DNA of 64,000 bases from Lysobacteraceae bacterium (GCA_028870665.1 JAGWPB010000007.1:1-64000); one strand, 5' to 3'. Shown: positions 17,994-28,939, counted from the stretch's first letter. A program made the numbers and translations. The notes: generated by a model not told the origin, from the sequence alone.

Positions 17994-19079
17994 TCAAATG
18001 CCGGGACAGGCCCGGCCGTCGCGCACGAAGGGGTATTTGACCACGCGCACCGGCAGCTCGCGGCCGCGGATGTCAACGCGCACGGCGCCCGGATCCCCGG
18101 CAGGAACGCGTGCGAAGGCAATCGCCTTGCCCAGCGTCGGCGAGTAGGTCCCGGAGAGGATCTCGCCCTCGCCTTGCGCCGTCAGCACCTTCTGGCCATG
18201 GCGCAGCACGCCCTTGTCGTCCAGAACCAGCCCGACCAGCTGTCGCGGCACGCCGGCGTCCCGCTGCGCCTCCAGCACGGCACGTCCGGTGAAATCGCGG
18301 TCAGCGTCCAGCGCCACGGTCCAGGCCAGGCCGGCCTCATAGGGCGTGACCGTCTCGTCCATGTCCTGGCCGTAGAGATTCATGCCGGCCTCGAGACGCA
18401 GGGTATCGCGTGCGCCCAATCCGGCAGGAGCGACCCCGCCCTCGCGCAGCCGGTTCCAGAAGGCCACCGCGGTGGTCCCGGGAACCATGATCTCGAAGCC
18501 GTCCTCGCCGGTGTAGCCGGTGCGGGCGATGAACAGCCCGTCGCCCTCGCAGGCGGCGAACTTGCCGAGCGCACCGGCAGCGGCGCGCGCAGCCGGCGAC
18601 AGCAGCGCCAGCACCCTGGCACGCGCCTGCGGTCCCTGCACGGCGATCATCGCGAGATCGCGGCGTTCGCCCAGGCTCACGCCGAACGGCACTGCCTGCG
18701 CGGCGATCCAGGCCATGTCCTTGTCGCGCGTCGCGGCGTTGACCACGATGCGGAAAAATTCCTCGTCGAGGTAATAAACGATCAGATCGTCGATCACCCC
18801 GCCTTCGGCGTTGAGCATGCAGGTGTAGAGCGCCTTGCCGGATACCTTGAGCTTGTCGACGCTGTTGGCGACCAGCCGGCGCAGGAACGGCCGCACCCCG
18901 GTTCCGCGCAGATCGACCACGGTCATGTGCGAGACGTCGAACATGCCCGCATCGCGGCGCACGGCGTGATGCTCCTCGATCTGCGAGCCGTAATTGAGCG
19001 GCATGTCCCAACCGCCGAAATCCACCATCTTCGCGCCGAGTGCGCGATGGGTGGCGTTGAGGATCGTGCTCTTGCTCAT
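17994..19079 (-). CDS. gcvT: Glycine cleavage system aminomethyltransferase T
   Basis: [49 protein letters not shown]...[12 protein letters not shown]. Confidence 0.95.
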   Translation of the reverse strand: MSKSTILNATHRALGAKMVDFGGWDMPLNYGSQIEEHHAVRRDAGMFDVSHMTVVDLRGTGVRPFLRRLVANSVDKLKVSGKALYTCMLNAEGGVIDDLIVYYLDEEFFRIVVNAATRDKDMAWIAAQAVPFGVSLGERRDLAMIAVQGPQARARVLALLSPAARAAAGALGKFAACEGDGLFIARTGYTGEDGFEIMVPGTTAVAFWNRLREGGVAPAGLGARDTLRLEAGMNLYGQDMDETVTPYEAGLAWTVALDADRDFTGRAVLEAQRDAGVPRQLVGLVLDDKGVLRHGQKVLTAQGEGEILSGTYSPTLGKAIAFARVPAGDPGAVRVDIRGRELPVRVVKYPFVRDGRACPGI

Positions 19080-19215
19080 GGATGAGTCCGTGGCGGTGAG
19101 GCGGGCATTATCCGCTGCCCGAGTGCGCTCACCAAGCGCTGCGGCGCGGCTCGCCCAGGCCGCCGACCACACGCTTCTGCACGTCATCGCAACAGGCAGC
19201 TGGTAGCCTTGGAGC

Positions 19216-20367
19216 ATGGATCAGGCAGGCGCCCAGGGCCGCGTCGAATTGTCTGCAGCGCCGGATGGCACCGCCACGGTGCGCATCACCGGCTCCTGGA
19301 CGCTGCAGCATTTCGCCGAGATCGAACGCTCGATACAGCCGGTCAGGGTCGCGCTGCCGGCACAGGCTCGACTCGACCTCGACGGACTGGGTGCCCTGGA
19401 TACCGCCGGCGCCGGCCTGCTCAGCGTGCTGCTGGGACCGGAGCGCCTGCACGCAATGCTGGATGCCCTGCCCGATCTCGCGCCGGAGCGACGCGCCCTG
19501 CTCGAAACCGTCGGCGGCGCGGTACACGACATCTTCGCGCATCCGCCGACGCCACCGAGCAATCACGGTTTCATCGACCTGCTCGCGCAGACCGGCCGCG
19601 CGGTGCAGGCGATCTGGTGCCAGTCCCGCCTGCTGCTCGGCTTCGTCGGACTGACCCTGGAGACCCTCGCGCGCAACCTGCTGCGGCCGCACCGCTGGCG
19701 CATGGCCGCACTGGTGAAGCAGATCGAGCAGACCACGCTCGACGCGCTGCCGATCGTTTCACTGCTGTCGTTCATGGTCGGCGCGGTGATCGCCTTCCTC
19801 GGCGCGACCGTGCTCAGGGACTACGGCGCCAGCGTGTTCACCGTGGACCTGGTGTCGTTCGCCTTCCTGCGCGAGTTCGGCGTGCTGCTGGCGGCGATCC
19901 TGCTGGCCGGACGCACTGCCAGCGCGTTTACCGCCCAGCTCGGCGCGATGCAGGCACACGAGGAAATCGACGCCATCCGCACGCTGGGGCTGGACCCGAT
20001 CGAGGTGCTGGTGCTGCCGCGCGTGCTGGCGCTGATGCTGGGCCTGCCGATGCTGACCTTCGTGGCAATGCTCGCGGGCATCCTCGGGGGCGCGCTGGTG
20101 TGCGTGCTGGCGATCGGCATCCCGCCGGCGATGTTCCTGTCGCTGTTCCACGCCGACACACCGCTGCGCTACTTCTGGGTGGGCATGAGCAAGGCGCCGG
20201 TGCTGGCATTCCTGATTGCGATCATCGGCTGTCTCGAGGGCTTCAAGGTCACCGGCAGCGCCGAGTCGGTGGGCGAGCGCACCACCTCCAGCGTGGTGCA
20301 GGCGATCTTCGTGGTGATTCTGGTCGATGCGCTGGCGGCGCTGTTTTTCATGGAGATGGGCTGGTGA
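19216..20367 (+). CDS. MlaE/YrbE-family ABC permease with N-terminal STAS-like domain
   Basis: N-terminal [11 protein letters not shown]...[17 protein letters not shown] (STAS-like), then [32 protein letters not shown]...[25 protein letters not shown]. Confidence 0.88.
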   Translation: MDQAGAQGRVELSAAPDGTATVRITGSWTLQHFAEIERSIQPVRVALPAQARLDLDGLGALDTAGAGLLSVLLGPERLHAMLDALPDLAPERRALLETVGGAVHDIFAHPPTPPSNHGFIDLLAQTGRAVQAIWCQSRLLLGFVGLTLETLARNLLRPHRWRMAALVKQIEQTTLDALPIVSLLSFMVGAVIAFLGATVLRDYGASVFTVDLVSFAFLREFGVLLAAILLAGRTASAFTAQLGAMQAHEEIDAIRTLGLDPIEVLVLPRVLALMLGLPMLTFVAMLAGILGGALVCVLAIGIPPAMFLSLFHADTPLRYFWVGMSKAPVLAFLIAIIGCLEGFKVTGSAESVGERTTSSVVQAIFVVILVDALAALFFMEMGW

Positions 20368-21179
20368 GCGCGATCCCCGCCGTGACCGCGCCCGCTGCCG
20401 CGCCGGTCATCACGGTGCAGGACATGACCACCCGGTTCGGCACGCAGACGGTCCACGAGCACCTCGACCTCGACGTGCCACGGGGCGTCATCCTCGGCGT
20501 GGTCGGCGGCTCCGGCACCGGCAAATCGGTGCTGCTGCGCACGATCATCGGGCTGCGCCGGCCCGATGCGGGCCGCGTCTGTGTGCTGGGCGAGGACGTC
20601 TATGCGACGCCGGCGGCGCAGCGCATTGCGGTCGAGCGTCGCATCGGTGTGCTGTTCCAGGACGGAGCGCTGTTCTCCTCGATGACCGTGACCGAGAACA
20701 TTTGCGTGCCGTTGCTCGAACACACCACGCTCGGCCAGCGCGATGCGCGTCGGCTGGCGACACTGAAGATCGCCCTCGCCGGACTGCCGCAGGACGCGCG
20801 CGACAAGTACCCTTCGGAACTGTCCGGCGGCATGCGCAAGCGCGTCGCGCTGGCGCGTGCGCTGGCGCTGGACCCCGAGATCCTCTTCCTCGACGAGCCG
20901 ACTTCGGGCCTGGATCCGATCACCGCCGCCGGCTTCGATCGTCTGCTGCGCACCCTGCGCGACGCGCTGGGACTGACGGTCTACATGAACACCCACGATC
21001 TCGATTCGATCCACGCCGTCTGCGACCGTGTCGCCGTTCTGGCTGACCGCCGTGTACTGGTTGCGGCCGACCTGGCCACGGTCGAGCGCTACGATCATCC
21101 CTGGGTACGGGATTACTTTCGCGGCCCGCGCGGACGCGCCGCCGGCGCGGCCTACGCCGAAACCGCTCCGGAGGTCTGA
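20364..21179 (+). CDS. ABC transporter ATP-binding protein, MlaF type
   Basis: Walker A GGSGTGKSVLL, signature ELSGGMRKRVALARALALDPEILFLDEPTSGLDP; GTG start overlapping the permease stop. Confidence 0.9.
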   Translation: MSAIPAVTAPAAAPVITVQDMTTRFGTQTVHEHLDLDVPRGVILGVVGGSGTGKSVLLRTIIGLRRPDAGRVCVLGEDVYATPAAQRIAVERRIGVLFQDGALFSSMTVTENICVPLLEHTTLGQRDARRLATLKIALAGLPQDARDKYPSELSGGMRKRVALARALALDPEILFLDEPTSGLDPITAAGFDRLLRTLRDALGLTVYMNTHDLDSIHAVCDRVAVLADRRVLVAADLATVERYDHPWVRDYFRGPRGRAAGAAYAETAPEV

Positions 21180-21180
21180 G

Positions 21181-22125
21181 ATGGAAACCCGCGCGCATCA
21201 CGTGCTGATCGGCGCCTTCACCCTGGTGGTGGTGCTGGCCGCTCTGCTGTTCGTGCTTTGGCTGGGCAAGTCCAGTGTCGATCACGCCTACAGCTACTAC
21301 GACGTGGTCTTCAACGAATCGGTTACCGGACTCTCCAAGGGCGGCATGGTGCAATACAACGGCATCAAGGTCGGCCAGGTCGCCGAACTGAAGCTGGACC
21401 CGCGCGATCCGCGCAAGGTGATCGCGCGCATCCAGGTCGAGGGGGACACACCGGTCAAGCAGGACACCCGCGCCAGGCTCGGCCTGCTGGGCCTGACCGG
21501 GATCGCCTTCATCCAGCTCAGCGGCGGCTCGCCCGGCAGTCCGCCGCTGCGCTCCCGCGACGACGGGCATGTGCCGGTGATTGTTGCCGACAACTCCGAG
21601 TTGTCCAAGCTGCTCAATTCCAGCGCGGACATCGCCACCAGCGCCAACGAGATCCTGCAGCGCATCGAAACCCTGCTTTCCGAGCGGAACGTGGCACATA
21701 TCAGCGCCACGCTCAGGCATCTTGATGAAACCACGTCGGCGATCGCTGGCGAGCGCACGCAGATGCAGCAGGCGATCGTGCAGCTCGCCGCCTCGAGTGC
21801 CAAGCTTAACGACGCGCTGACCAGGGTCGATCATCTCGCCGCCAGTACCGATGCACTGGTCAACGACCAGGGCCGTGCCACGCTCGACAGCGCGCGTGCC
21901 AGTCTGGCCTCGTTCCAGCAGATGAGCGCCCAGTTGCAGTCGCTGATCGCGGAGAATCGCGGCGCCCTGGCCGCCGGCAGCCAGGGCGCGGCTGAACTCG
22001 GCCCGACGCTGCGCCAGCTGCAGGACACGCTGCGCAGCATCAACGCTCTCAGCGAGCGTCTGCAGCACGCCCCCGCGGCCTACCTGCTCGGTCGCGACGC
22101 ACCCAAGGAGTACCAGCCGCGATGA
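21181..22125 (+). CDS. MlaD/MCE-domain substrate-binding protein
   Basis: METRAHHVLIGAFTLVVVLAALLFVLWLG...VVFNESVTGLSKGGMVQYNGIKVGQV. Confidence 0.9.
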   Translation: METRAHHVLIGAFTLVVVLAALLFVLWLGKSSVDHAYSYYDVVFNESVTGLSKGGMVQYNGIKVGQVAELKLDPRDPRKVIARIQVEGDTPVKQDTRARLGLLGLTGIAFIQLSGGSPGSPPLRSRDDGHVPVIVADNSELSKLLNSSADIATSANEILQRIETLLSERNVAHISATLRHLDETTSAIAGERTQMQQAIVQLAASSAKLNDALTRVDHLAASTDALVNDQGRATLDSARASLASFQQMSAQLQSLIAENRGALAAGSQGAAELGPTLRQLQDTLRSINALSERLQHAPAAYLLGRDAPKEYQPR

Positions 22126-22739
22126 AACGCCTGCCCCTGTTGCTCGTGGCGCTGCTGAGCGGCTGCGCGTCGCTGATCGCGCCGCCCGGCCACGAAGACG
22201 TGTTCCTGTTGCCCGCAGCGCCTGCTCCGACGCAGATGGCGACAGCCGTACCGCTGCCGTGGTCGCTGACGCTGACGACGCCGTCCGCGTCCGGGCCCCT
22301 GGCCAGTCGCGCGCTGCTGGTCAGCCCGCAGCCGGATCAGGTGCAGGTGTATGCAGGCGCACGCTGGGCCGAGCCGCCACCGACGCTGTTGCGGCAACGC
22401 CTGGTTGCCGCATTCGCCGCCGACGGACGCGTGCCGCGCGTGGTGCCGGACAGCGTTGGCGCGCTGACGCGCTACACGCTGAGCAGCGATCTCGACGATT
22501 TTCGTGTGCTCGTCAGCGGCGGACAGGCGCGGGTACGCGTCATGCTGACCGTGCGCCTGCTCGACAACCCTACCCGCCAGCTGCTGGCGCAGCGGTCCTT
22601 CACGATCGAGGAGCCCGCCGCCGGCCGCAACGCGCCGCAGGTGGTCGCTGCCTTCGGCGCAGCGTGCAACCGGCTCGCGCCGCAGGTGGTGGACTGGACG
22701 ATCGCCAGCGCCGGCGCGCCGGCCCCCGTTGCTCACTGA
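22122..22739 (+). CDS. ABC-type transport auxiliary lipoprotein (PqiC-like)
   Basis: Lipobox LLSGCASL; sits at the end of the MCE operon; ALLVSPQPDQVQVYAGARWAEPPPTLLRQRLV. Confidence 0.8.
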   Translation: MKRLPLLLVALLSGCASLIAPPGHEDVFLLPAAPAPTQMATAVPLPWSLTLTTPSASGPLASRALLVSPQPDQVQVYAGARWAEPPPTLLRQRLVAAFAADGRVPRVVPDSVGALTRYTLSSDLDDFRVLVSGGQARVRVMLTVRLLDNPTRQLLAQRSFTIEEPAAGRNAPQVVAAFGAACNRLAPQVVDWTIASAGAPAPVAH

Positions 22740-22862
22740 TCCGCCGCGCACGCGCCGGCAGGCATTGCCCAGCATGGCGGATGGCTGCGCGTGGCCGGGC
22801 CTGCACGGACTGGCTCGCGAGCGCTCTCCGCGCACGCCGCGGCCAGCCGGCGTTGCAACCTC

Positions 22863-24200
22863 TCAGAGGTTGTATCCGCGCTCGTCATGCAGGGCGAGAT
22901 CGAGGCCCTCGGTCTCGGCCTCGGCGCCGACGCGCAGCGGCACGATGCGGCCGACCAGCCAAAGCAACGCCGCGCTCATCAGCGCCCCGTAAGCCAGCAC
23001 CACGATCACGCCCAGCGCCTGCCGGCCGACCTGGTCGAGCACGCTGACGCCCGCGGCCAGGCCCGTGCCGCCCAGCGTGGCATCGACGAACACCCCGGTC
23101 AGCAGCGCACCGATGATCCCTCCGATGCCGTGCACGCCGAACACGTCCAGCGCATCGTCGTAGCCGAAGCGGCGCTTCAGCCGCGACGAGGCGAAAAAGC
23201 ACACCACGCCGGCGACGGCACCGATCGCGATCGCGCCCAGCGGCCCGCAGGTGCCGGCCGCCGGCGTGATCGCCACCAGGCCGGCCACCGCACCCGAGGC
23301 GATGCCGAGCACCGAGGGCTTGCGGTGCGTCCACCATTCCACGCCCATCCATGCCAGCGCCGCGGCCGCGGCGGCGATGTGCGTGACCAGCAGCGCCATC
23401 CCGGCGATGCCGTCGGCGCCCAGTTCGGAGCCGGCATTGAAGCCGAACCAGCCCACCCATACCAGCGCAGCACCGGTGACGGTGTAGCCGAGGTTGTGCG
23501 GCGGCATCGGCTGCTGCGGCCAGCCGCGGCGGCGTCCGACCATCAGGCAGGCGACCAGGCCGGCGATGCCGGCGTTGATGTGCACCACGGTGCCGCCAGC
23601 GAAATCGAGCACGCCGTGATCGGCCAGGAACGCACCCGGCCCGCCCCAGACCATGTGCGCCACCGGCAGGTACACCAGGGTGAACCAGCCGGCGACGAAC
23701 AGCAGCAGCGCCGAGAAGCGCATGCGCTCGGCGAAGGCGCCCACGATCAACGCCGGGGTGATCACCGCGAAGGTCATCTGGAAGGCCGCATAGACCGTCT
23801 CGGGAATGCCGCCGACCAGCGCCGATCGCCCGACCGCAACCAATCCGGCCTTGCCCAGACCACCGATGAAAGCGTGCAGGCCGACCGTGCCGGGCACCAT
23901 GCCGGTGCTGTCGAAGGCGAGGCTGTAGCCGTACAGCACCCACAGCACGCTGACCAGCGCGACGATGGCCAGGCATTGCGCCATCACCGACAGCACGTTC
24001 TTGGCGCGCACCATGCCGGCGTAGAACAGCGCCAGGCCGGGCAGCGTCATCAGCAGCACCAGCGCGGTCGAGGTCAGCATCCACGCCGTATCGCCGCGAT
24101 CGAGTGTGCCCGGCGCGGCCTGCGCTGCGCCGGGCAGCAGGGCGATCGCGGCGATCGCCAGCGCGGGAAGTCGGCGACGGCGGCGAGCGGTGGTGGGCAT
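22863..24200 (-). CDS. amt: Ammonium transporter
   Basis: LDRGDTAWMLTSTALVLLMTLPGLALFYAGMVRAKNVLS...DFAGGTVVHINAGIAGL...GYDDALDVFGVHGIGGIIGALLTGVF. Confidence 0.95.
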   Translation of the reverse strand: MPTTARRRRRLPALAIAAIALLPGAAQAAPGTLDRGDTAWMLTSTALVLLMTLPGLALFYAGMVRAKNVLSVMAQCLAIVALVSVLWVLYGYSLAFDSTGMVPGTVGLHAFIGGLGKAGLVAVGRSALVGGIPETVYAAFQMTFAVITPALIVGAFAERMRFSALLLFVAGWFTLVYLPVAHMVWGGPGAFLADHGVLDFAGGTVVHINAGIAGLVACLMVGRRRGWPQQPMPPHNLGYTVTGAALVWVGWFGFNAGSELGADGIAGMALLVTHIAAAAAALAWMGVEWWTHRKPSVLGIASGAVAGLVAITPAAGTCGPLGAIAIGAVAGVVCFFASSRLKRRFGYDDALDVFGVHGIGGIIGALLTGVFVDATLGGTGLAAGVSVLDQVGRQALGVIVVLAYGALMSAALLWLVGRIVPLRVGAEAETEGLDLALHDERGYNL

Positions 24201-24287
24201 GACGGCATCCCCGGTGCGGAGGCCCGAGCATGCCGCATTTGCACCGGTTGATCACTCGCGGCGGTCATGGTCTTATCGACGGCCGGA

Positions 24288-24935
24288 TCAGCCCTGCGCA
24301 ACCGACGCCCACCGGGCCGATTCGCGCACGCCGTGGACGTGGCGGAAGGTGAGGTTGATCCGCGGCGCGACCGCCGCCCGCGTTTTCGGCAGATCATGGC
24401 GGTAGAGACGTTGGGTCGCCCCGGCCATCAGCAGCAGGCTGCCGTGCGCCAGTTCCAGCTCGACTCCCGCGCCGCCGTCACGCGCGCGCAAGCGGAAGCG
24501 CCGCGCACCGCCCAGACTGATGCTCGCGATCAAGGGCTCGGCGCCCAGCTCGGGCTCGTCATCGCTGTGCCAGCCCATCGAATCGCGGCCGTCGCGATAG
24601 AGATTGGCAAGCACGCTGTTGAAGCGTGCTGCGCAGGCGATTTCCAGGCGCGCGCGCAGGGTCGCCAGTGCCGGCGGCCACGGGCGCGGCTCGAAACGCA
24701 CGCGCGAATAGGTATAGGCCGCACCGGGATCGCCGATCCAGCACGACAGTCGTGGCGCGTCGATCTCGCGCCCGAACAGACGCAGGCGATGCCGCTCCCA
24801 GGGAATCGACGAGGCCAGCGCTGCGAACAGCGCATCGGCCGCGGCCACCGGCAGCCAGTCCGCCCGATAACGCAACTGCGCTCCGGGCAGCGGGAGCGTC
24901 GTGGCGGTCAGGGACGTACGGGCTGCTGGGCTCAT
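24288..24935 (-). CDS. AlkB-like Fe(II)/2-oxoglutarate dioxygenase (alkylated DNA repair)
   Basis: FNSVLANLYRDGRDSMGWHSDDEPELG...SISLGGARRFRLR...RINLTFRHV (HxD, H, RxNxTFR). Confidence 0.9.
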   Translation of the reverse strand: MSPAARTSLTATTLPLPGAQLRYRADWLPVAAADALFAALASSIPWERHRLRLFGREIDAPRLSCWIGDPGAAYTYSRVRFEPRPWPPALATLRARLEIACAARFNSVLANLYRDGRDSMGWHSDDEPELGAEPLIASISLGGARRFRLRARDGGAGVELELAHGSLLLMAGATQRLYRHDLPKTRAAVAPRINLTFRHVHGVRESARWASVAQG

Positions 24936-25100
24936 GGCGATCCTGGCGCGCGGTCAGCGGGCGGCGCTGCGATCATGCCTCCGATGTGCATGCACTGACG
25001 CATGGCCGGTATCCGATCCGCAGCGATCACGGAACGAGCTTCGCTGCCAGGAGGTGAACATCACGCCCGCGACGGCTTTTCGTCCGCACAGGTGCCGGGC

Positions 25101-25134
25101 CACCCCTGCCGCCGCGAACGCGGCGACAGGGGTG
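25101..25134 (-). terminator. Probable terminator of rnpB
   Basis: CACCCCTG-c-CGCCGC-GAAC-GCGGCG-a-CAGGGGTG hairpin directly 3' of RNase P RNA on the minus strand. Confidence 0.65.
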
Positions 25135-25143
25135 TCGGAAGAG

Positions 25144-25494
25144 GAGGAGCCGGCCCGTAAGCCGGGTTCTGTTCTAGACAGTCATTCCTCTAGGCCCGCC
25201 GTCACCGGCGGGCTCCAGCAGCCAACCCGGGAGCGACGCGGGCCACGCCATGGCTCCCCTATTTGGCCTTGCTCCAGGTGGGGTTTGCCGTGCCGCGTGG
25301 CGTTGTCCCCACGCGCGGTGCGCTCTTACCGCACCGTTTCACCCTTGCCTGATCCCCTTGCGGGGCCATCGGCGGTCTGTTTTCTGTTGCACTGTCCGTC
25401 GGCTCGCGCCGCCCAGGCGTTACCTGGCACCTTGCCCTGCGGAGCCCGGACTTTCCTCGCCGCTTGCGCGCCGCGACTGCCCGGCCGACTCCGC
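25144..25494 (-). ncRNA. rnpB: RNase P RNA, bacterial class A
   Basis: Reverse complement carries GAGGAAAGTCCGGGCTCC, ACAGAAAACAGACCGCC, GGTAAGAGCGCACCG and AACCCGGCTTACGGGCCGGCTCC; ends approximate. Confidence 0.93.
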
Positions 25495-25534
25495 CGTCGA
25501 TTCTACGCGAGTGCGCGCGACGCCGCTGGCGACC

Positions 25535-25735
25535 TCAGCCGCCGCCGACCGCGTGGATGATCTCGACGCGATCACCCGCAGCCAGCACGCGCCGGCATTG
25601 CTCGCTGCGCGGCACGATCTCGTGATTGACCTCGACCGCCATCCGGCGCTGCGCGTGGCCGGTTTCGGCCAGCAGCGCAGCCAGTGTGCTGCCGGCGACG
25701 CAATCAAGGGGCTGGCCATTGAGGATGATCTGCAT
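25535..25735 (-). CDS. thiS: Sulfur carrier protein ThiS
   Basis: MQIILNGQPLDCVAGSTLAALLAETG...VEVNHEIVPRSEQCRRVLAAGDRVEIIHAVGGG (C-terminal GG). Confidence 0.9.
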   Translation of the reverse strand: MQIILNGQPLDCVAGSTLAALLAETGHAQRRMAVEVNHEIVPRSEQCRRVLAAGDRVEIIHAVGGG

Positions 25736-25785
25736 CGGACTATTCTAGCGGCGAGGCGCGTGCTGAGTGCGTCGGGAGGGGTGCC

Positions 25786-26364
25786 GTGGACGCAAGCCAA
25801 TCGGTCACGTTGAGCGGACGCACACTGGCGGGCGTCGCGACGGAAGCGGCATGGCCGCGGATCGCCGCGTTGCTGCGCATGAGCGCCGCGGATTTTTCCG
25901 CGCGCGTGCAGCCGCGGCTGCCGCTGACACTGAAGGCGACCACGGCGGAATCCGCGCGGCGCCAGGAGCAGGCACTGCGCCGGATCGGCATCGAGGCGAT
26001 CGCGCTGTCGGCGGACGGGCCATGCGTGCTGTTGCGCGACGGCGAGGCTCTGCGCGGCCCGGTCAGCAGGGCCTGGCTGCGACATGCGCTGGCAACCGGA
26101 AGCATCCAGCCCGGCGCCGAGGTGCGCAGCGACGATGCGCCGGAATGGCAGCGCGCCGACGTCTGGCTGGCGACCGGAGATATCGCGTGCGATTCCGAGG
26201 ATGGGACCCGGGATTCCGCGGTCGAGCCCGCCACGCTGACCGTGCCGGAGTCTGTCGCGGTCATCCCGTCCGCAAGCGCCGCTCCGCCACCGTTCCAGGC
26301 ACCCTCAGTCTCGCCAGCCGGCTTCTGGCGCCGGCTGGCGGCACGCATGATCCGCGCACGCTAG
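25786..26364 (+). CDS. Hypothetical protein, possibly GYF_2-like C-terminal segment
   Basis: Intact ORF; LLRDGEALRGPVSRAWLRHALATGSIQPGAEVRSDDAPEWQRADVW loosely resembles GYF_2. Confidence 0.5.
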   Translation: MDASQSVTLSGRTLAGVATEAAWPRIAALLRMSAADFSARVQPRLPLTLKATTAESARRQEQALRRIGIEAIALSADGPCVLLRDGEALRGPVSRAWLRHALATGSIQPGAEVRSDDAPEWQRADVWLATGDIACDSEDGTRDSAVEPATLTVPESVAVIPSASAAPPPFQAPSVSPAGFWRRLAARMIRAR

Positions 26365-26366
26365 CA

Positions 26367-26399
26367 CCTCCCGGCCGGCGCCAAGGGGCGGCTGGGAGG
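26367..26399. terminator. Possible bidirectional terminator between convergent genes
   Basis: CCTCCCGGCCG...CGGCTGGGAGG imperfect hairpin. Confidence 0.4.
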
Positions 26400-26403
26400 C
26401 GCG

Positions 26404-28635
26404 TCAGTTGCCGTGCATGCCGCCGCCGCCGTCATGATGATCGACCGGCCGCGCTGCAGATCGCGAAGGCGCGGCGTGCGGGGCCGGGGCCGGGCGAGCA
26501 GCCGGTTGCGGTGCATACGCCGGTGCGGGGCGATACGACGGCCGGGCCGGCTCCGGACGGTAGGCCGGTTGCGGCGCATACGCCGGTTCGGGACGGTAGA
26601 CCGGAGCCGGTTGCGAGGGTGCGCGCCCACTGTCGGTGCTTCCGTAGGTCGGCCGGTAAGTCGGGACGTGCGGATACGACGGTTCGGAACGCGACTGCGG
26701 CGGTGCATCGATCGGCTCGGGCCGGCCACTCATCGACGGGTTGCCGCGCCACGACGACGATGACGGGCGCTCCGGTCGCATCGTCGGGCGGCCATCGCCC
26801 GCAGACGGCCGCGATGGTGCCGCCGACGGTCGGCCGATGATCTGGTCGGGCGCCGGACGCCCGTGCCCGGACTGCCAGGCATGCGGCGCCCAGCGCGCCG
26901 ACGGCACGGCACCCGCCGGCAGGCCGGCGTCATGTGTCGACGATCCGCTCGCGCGCCCCGTGAACCGCTCGACCGGCTGCAGGCGCGGCGCTTGCGGCAA
27001 CGTCCCCGGCGCGCGCTGAAACGACGGCTGCGCTCGCGCCGCATGCGCCATGTCGACGCCACCCAGCACATGCACATTGCTCGCGGCATGATCTTGCGGC
27101 CGCAATGCGACCGGTTCACTCGGCCGCGCGCCGCCGCGCCCCGCAGCGAAGGCGCCGCCCGCGGGCAAGCCAGCCTGGAATGCAGGCGGTGCCCGATGCG
27201 CCAGCACCTGGCGCTCGAACAGCCCCTGCGGCACCCGCGGCACGGAATGACTCGCGGCGCCGATCAGGCTGACCGGCAGCGGCCGTGGCGGTGCCATCCC
27301 GTGCAGCGAACCGCGATCCGCGGTATTCAGCAGTCGGTCACCGCGCAGCACGTGACCGGCCACCGGTCGCGCACCGACGAACACATCGCGCGGGACCGCG
27401 GTCAGCCCGCGCGGAGGGATGGGCCGATCGCCATGCCCGAAGCCCGGTCCGGCATGCGGCGGGCGGCCGTGACGATAATCCTGGTAGTCACGATCGACCC
27501 GCTGGATGACCGTCTGGTTGACGATCCGGATATTGGTGATGTTGACCTGCTGGAAGTAGCGTGGGCCGCCGTAATACCAGGGACGGTAGATATCGTCGGG
27601 CCCCAGCGGATACCAGCCGATCGGCGGGCCTCCGATGCTGACACCGACACTCCAGCCGCCACCGCCGACAAACGCCACCAGTGCCGGCGCGTAGCAGGGG
27701 CGCACGAACCGTGGTCCCGGCATCCAGCCCCAGGCACCGCCGGCCCACACCCAGCGGCCATAGTGGAACGGCGCGAAGCCCCACGGTGCATCATCCACCC
27801 AGGTCCAGCCCCACGGCGCGACGTAGACCCAGTGTCCGTCGCGATAGGGAGCCCAACCCACCGGCACGTCGCTCGGATACCAGACGTTGCCGTAGTCATT
27901 GACGCTCTGCCAGTTGCCGTACTCGTCGAGATCGGCAGCGCCGATCACTCCCTCGGGGACATAGCTGTCGGCGAGCGCGCGGTCGAGCCGGCGGTCGCGG
28001 GTAAAGCACCAGCGATCGAAGCCGTCTTCCTGCGGCATGCCGAAGGTCTCGACGCTGGCCAGCGAGCTGTCCGCGAAGCGATAGCTCTGCCCGGCATAGA
28101 GTGTCTGCTGGGTCTGGTCGCGTCCGTACACGCGCGCCTCGCCGCGATAGACCGTCACCTGCGTGCCGTGGCCGCCGGGGCCGATGTCGATGCGGAACTC
28201 GCCGGTCCGGTCGGAGACGAATGCCAGTGTCGGGGTATCGATTTCGTAGCTCTGCCCCTGATACAGGCGGCGTATACGCAGGTTGAGCGTGCCCTGGGTC
28301 AGCTGCGCCTGTGCATGGTCGTTGCCGAGGTCGAGAAAGCTGAAGCCGCTGTCGCCGTCGAGACGGATCTCGGCCCCCCCGAGCTCCAGCTCGGCACGGG
28401 CATCGGCAGGGACCCACAGGCGATCGCCGGTGGTCAGCGGGCGATTCAGCTGGGCCTGCGTCCAGCCTTGCGTACCGGCCGGCTGCAGGCCGACGTCGCC
28501 GTCGACCACGCTCATCCGCGCAACACGATCGGGAGGGTCATTTTCGGCGCGCGCGACGGCCGGCGCACCCGCAATCCACAATGAAAAGGCACCGAGGAGG
28601 ACGGCGCCAAGCAGGGCATCACGTGTGCTGCGCAT
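26404..28635 (-). CDS. Secreted FecR-domain protein with Trp/Gly-rich central region and Pro-rich repetitive C-terminus
   Basis: Signal peptide; FecR-like [16 protein letters not shown]...[47 protein letters not shown]-terminal [18 protein letters not shown] repeats. Confidence 0.75.
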   Translation of the reverse strand: MRSTRDALLGAVLLGAFSLWIAGAPAVARAENDPPDRVARMSVVDGDVGLQPAGTQGWTQAQLNRPLTTGDRLWVPADARAELELGGAEIRLDGDSGFSFLDLGNDHAQAQLTQGTLNLRIRRLYQGQSYEIDTPTLAFVSDRTGEFRIDIGPGGHGTQVTVYRGEARVYGRDQTQQTLYAGQSYRFADSSLASVETFGMPQEDGFDRWCFTRDRRLDRALADSYVPEGVIGAADLDEYGNWQSVNDYGNVWYPSDVPVGWAPYRDGHWVYVAPWGWTWVDDAPWGFAPFHYGRWVWAGGAWGWMPGPRFVRPCYAPALVAFVGGGGWSVGVSIGGPPIGWYPLGPDDIYRPWYYGGPRYFQQVNITNIRIVNQTVIQRVDRDYQDYRHGRPPHAGPGFGHGDRPIPPRGLTAVPRDVFVGARPVAGHVLRGDRLLNTADRGSLHGMAPPRPLPVSLIGAASHSVPRVPQGLFERQVLAHRAPPAFQAGLPAGGAFAAGRGGARPSEPVALRPQDHAASNVHVLGGVDMAHAARAQPSFQRAPGTLPQAPRLQPVERFTGRASGSSTHDAGLPAGAVPSARWAPHAWQSGHGRPAPDQIIGRPSAAPSRPSAGDGRPTMRPERPSSSSWRGNPSMSGRPEPIDAPPQSRSEPSYPHVPTYRPTYGSTDSGRAPSQPAPVYRPEPAYAPQPAYRPEPARPSYRPAPAYAPQPAARPAPAPHAAPSRSAARPVDHHDGGGGMHGN

Positions 28636-28765
28636 GGATCGGCTCCCGGGCCCGGGTCGGTGCCGCCGCGATGGTGGCGCCGGACGTGTGGCGGCCTCAG
28701 GCCCGCCGCCGCACGGTTTCATTCTGCCTACCCTACCCCTGAACCCGCACTGGACGCACGCGGCG

Positions 28766-28794
28766 TTGCCTGTCAACCGATCGCTGGCTAGGAT
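28766..28794 (+). promoter_or_regulatory. Candidate sigma70 promoter for tRNA-Gly
   Basis: TTGCCT-N17-TAGGAT 12 nt upstream of the tRNA. Confidence 0.45.
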
Positions 28795-28806
28795 GGCGAC
28801 GCCGTC

Positions 28807-28880
28807 GCGGGTGTCGTCTAGTGGCAAGACAACAGCTTCCCAAGCTGTGAATGTGGGTTCGATTCCCATCACCCGCTCCA
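28807..28880 (+). tRNA. tRNA-Gly(CCC)
   Basis: GCGGGTG acceptor pairs with CACCCGC-T-CCA; anticodon arm ACAGC-TTCCCAA-GCTGT; T arm GTGGGTTCGATTCCCAT. Confidence 0.95.
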
Positions 28881-28939
28881 CCCCGCATCCGTTGAGCGCC
28901 GAGGGGCCGGCCGGCAGGCGCCCCGCGCGGTCCCGGCGC

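Noticed and set aside
19080-19215. Possible glycine riboswitch upstream of gcvT
   Set aside because: Looked for the conserved glycine-aptamer core on the minus strand and did not find it; ordinary divergent promoter region.
26470-26660. Repetitive tract resembling a CRISPR-like or minisatellite array
   Set aside because: Repeats are degenerate codon repeats of a Pro/Tyr-rich protein tail, with no uniform repeat-spacer structure.
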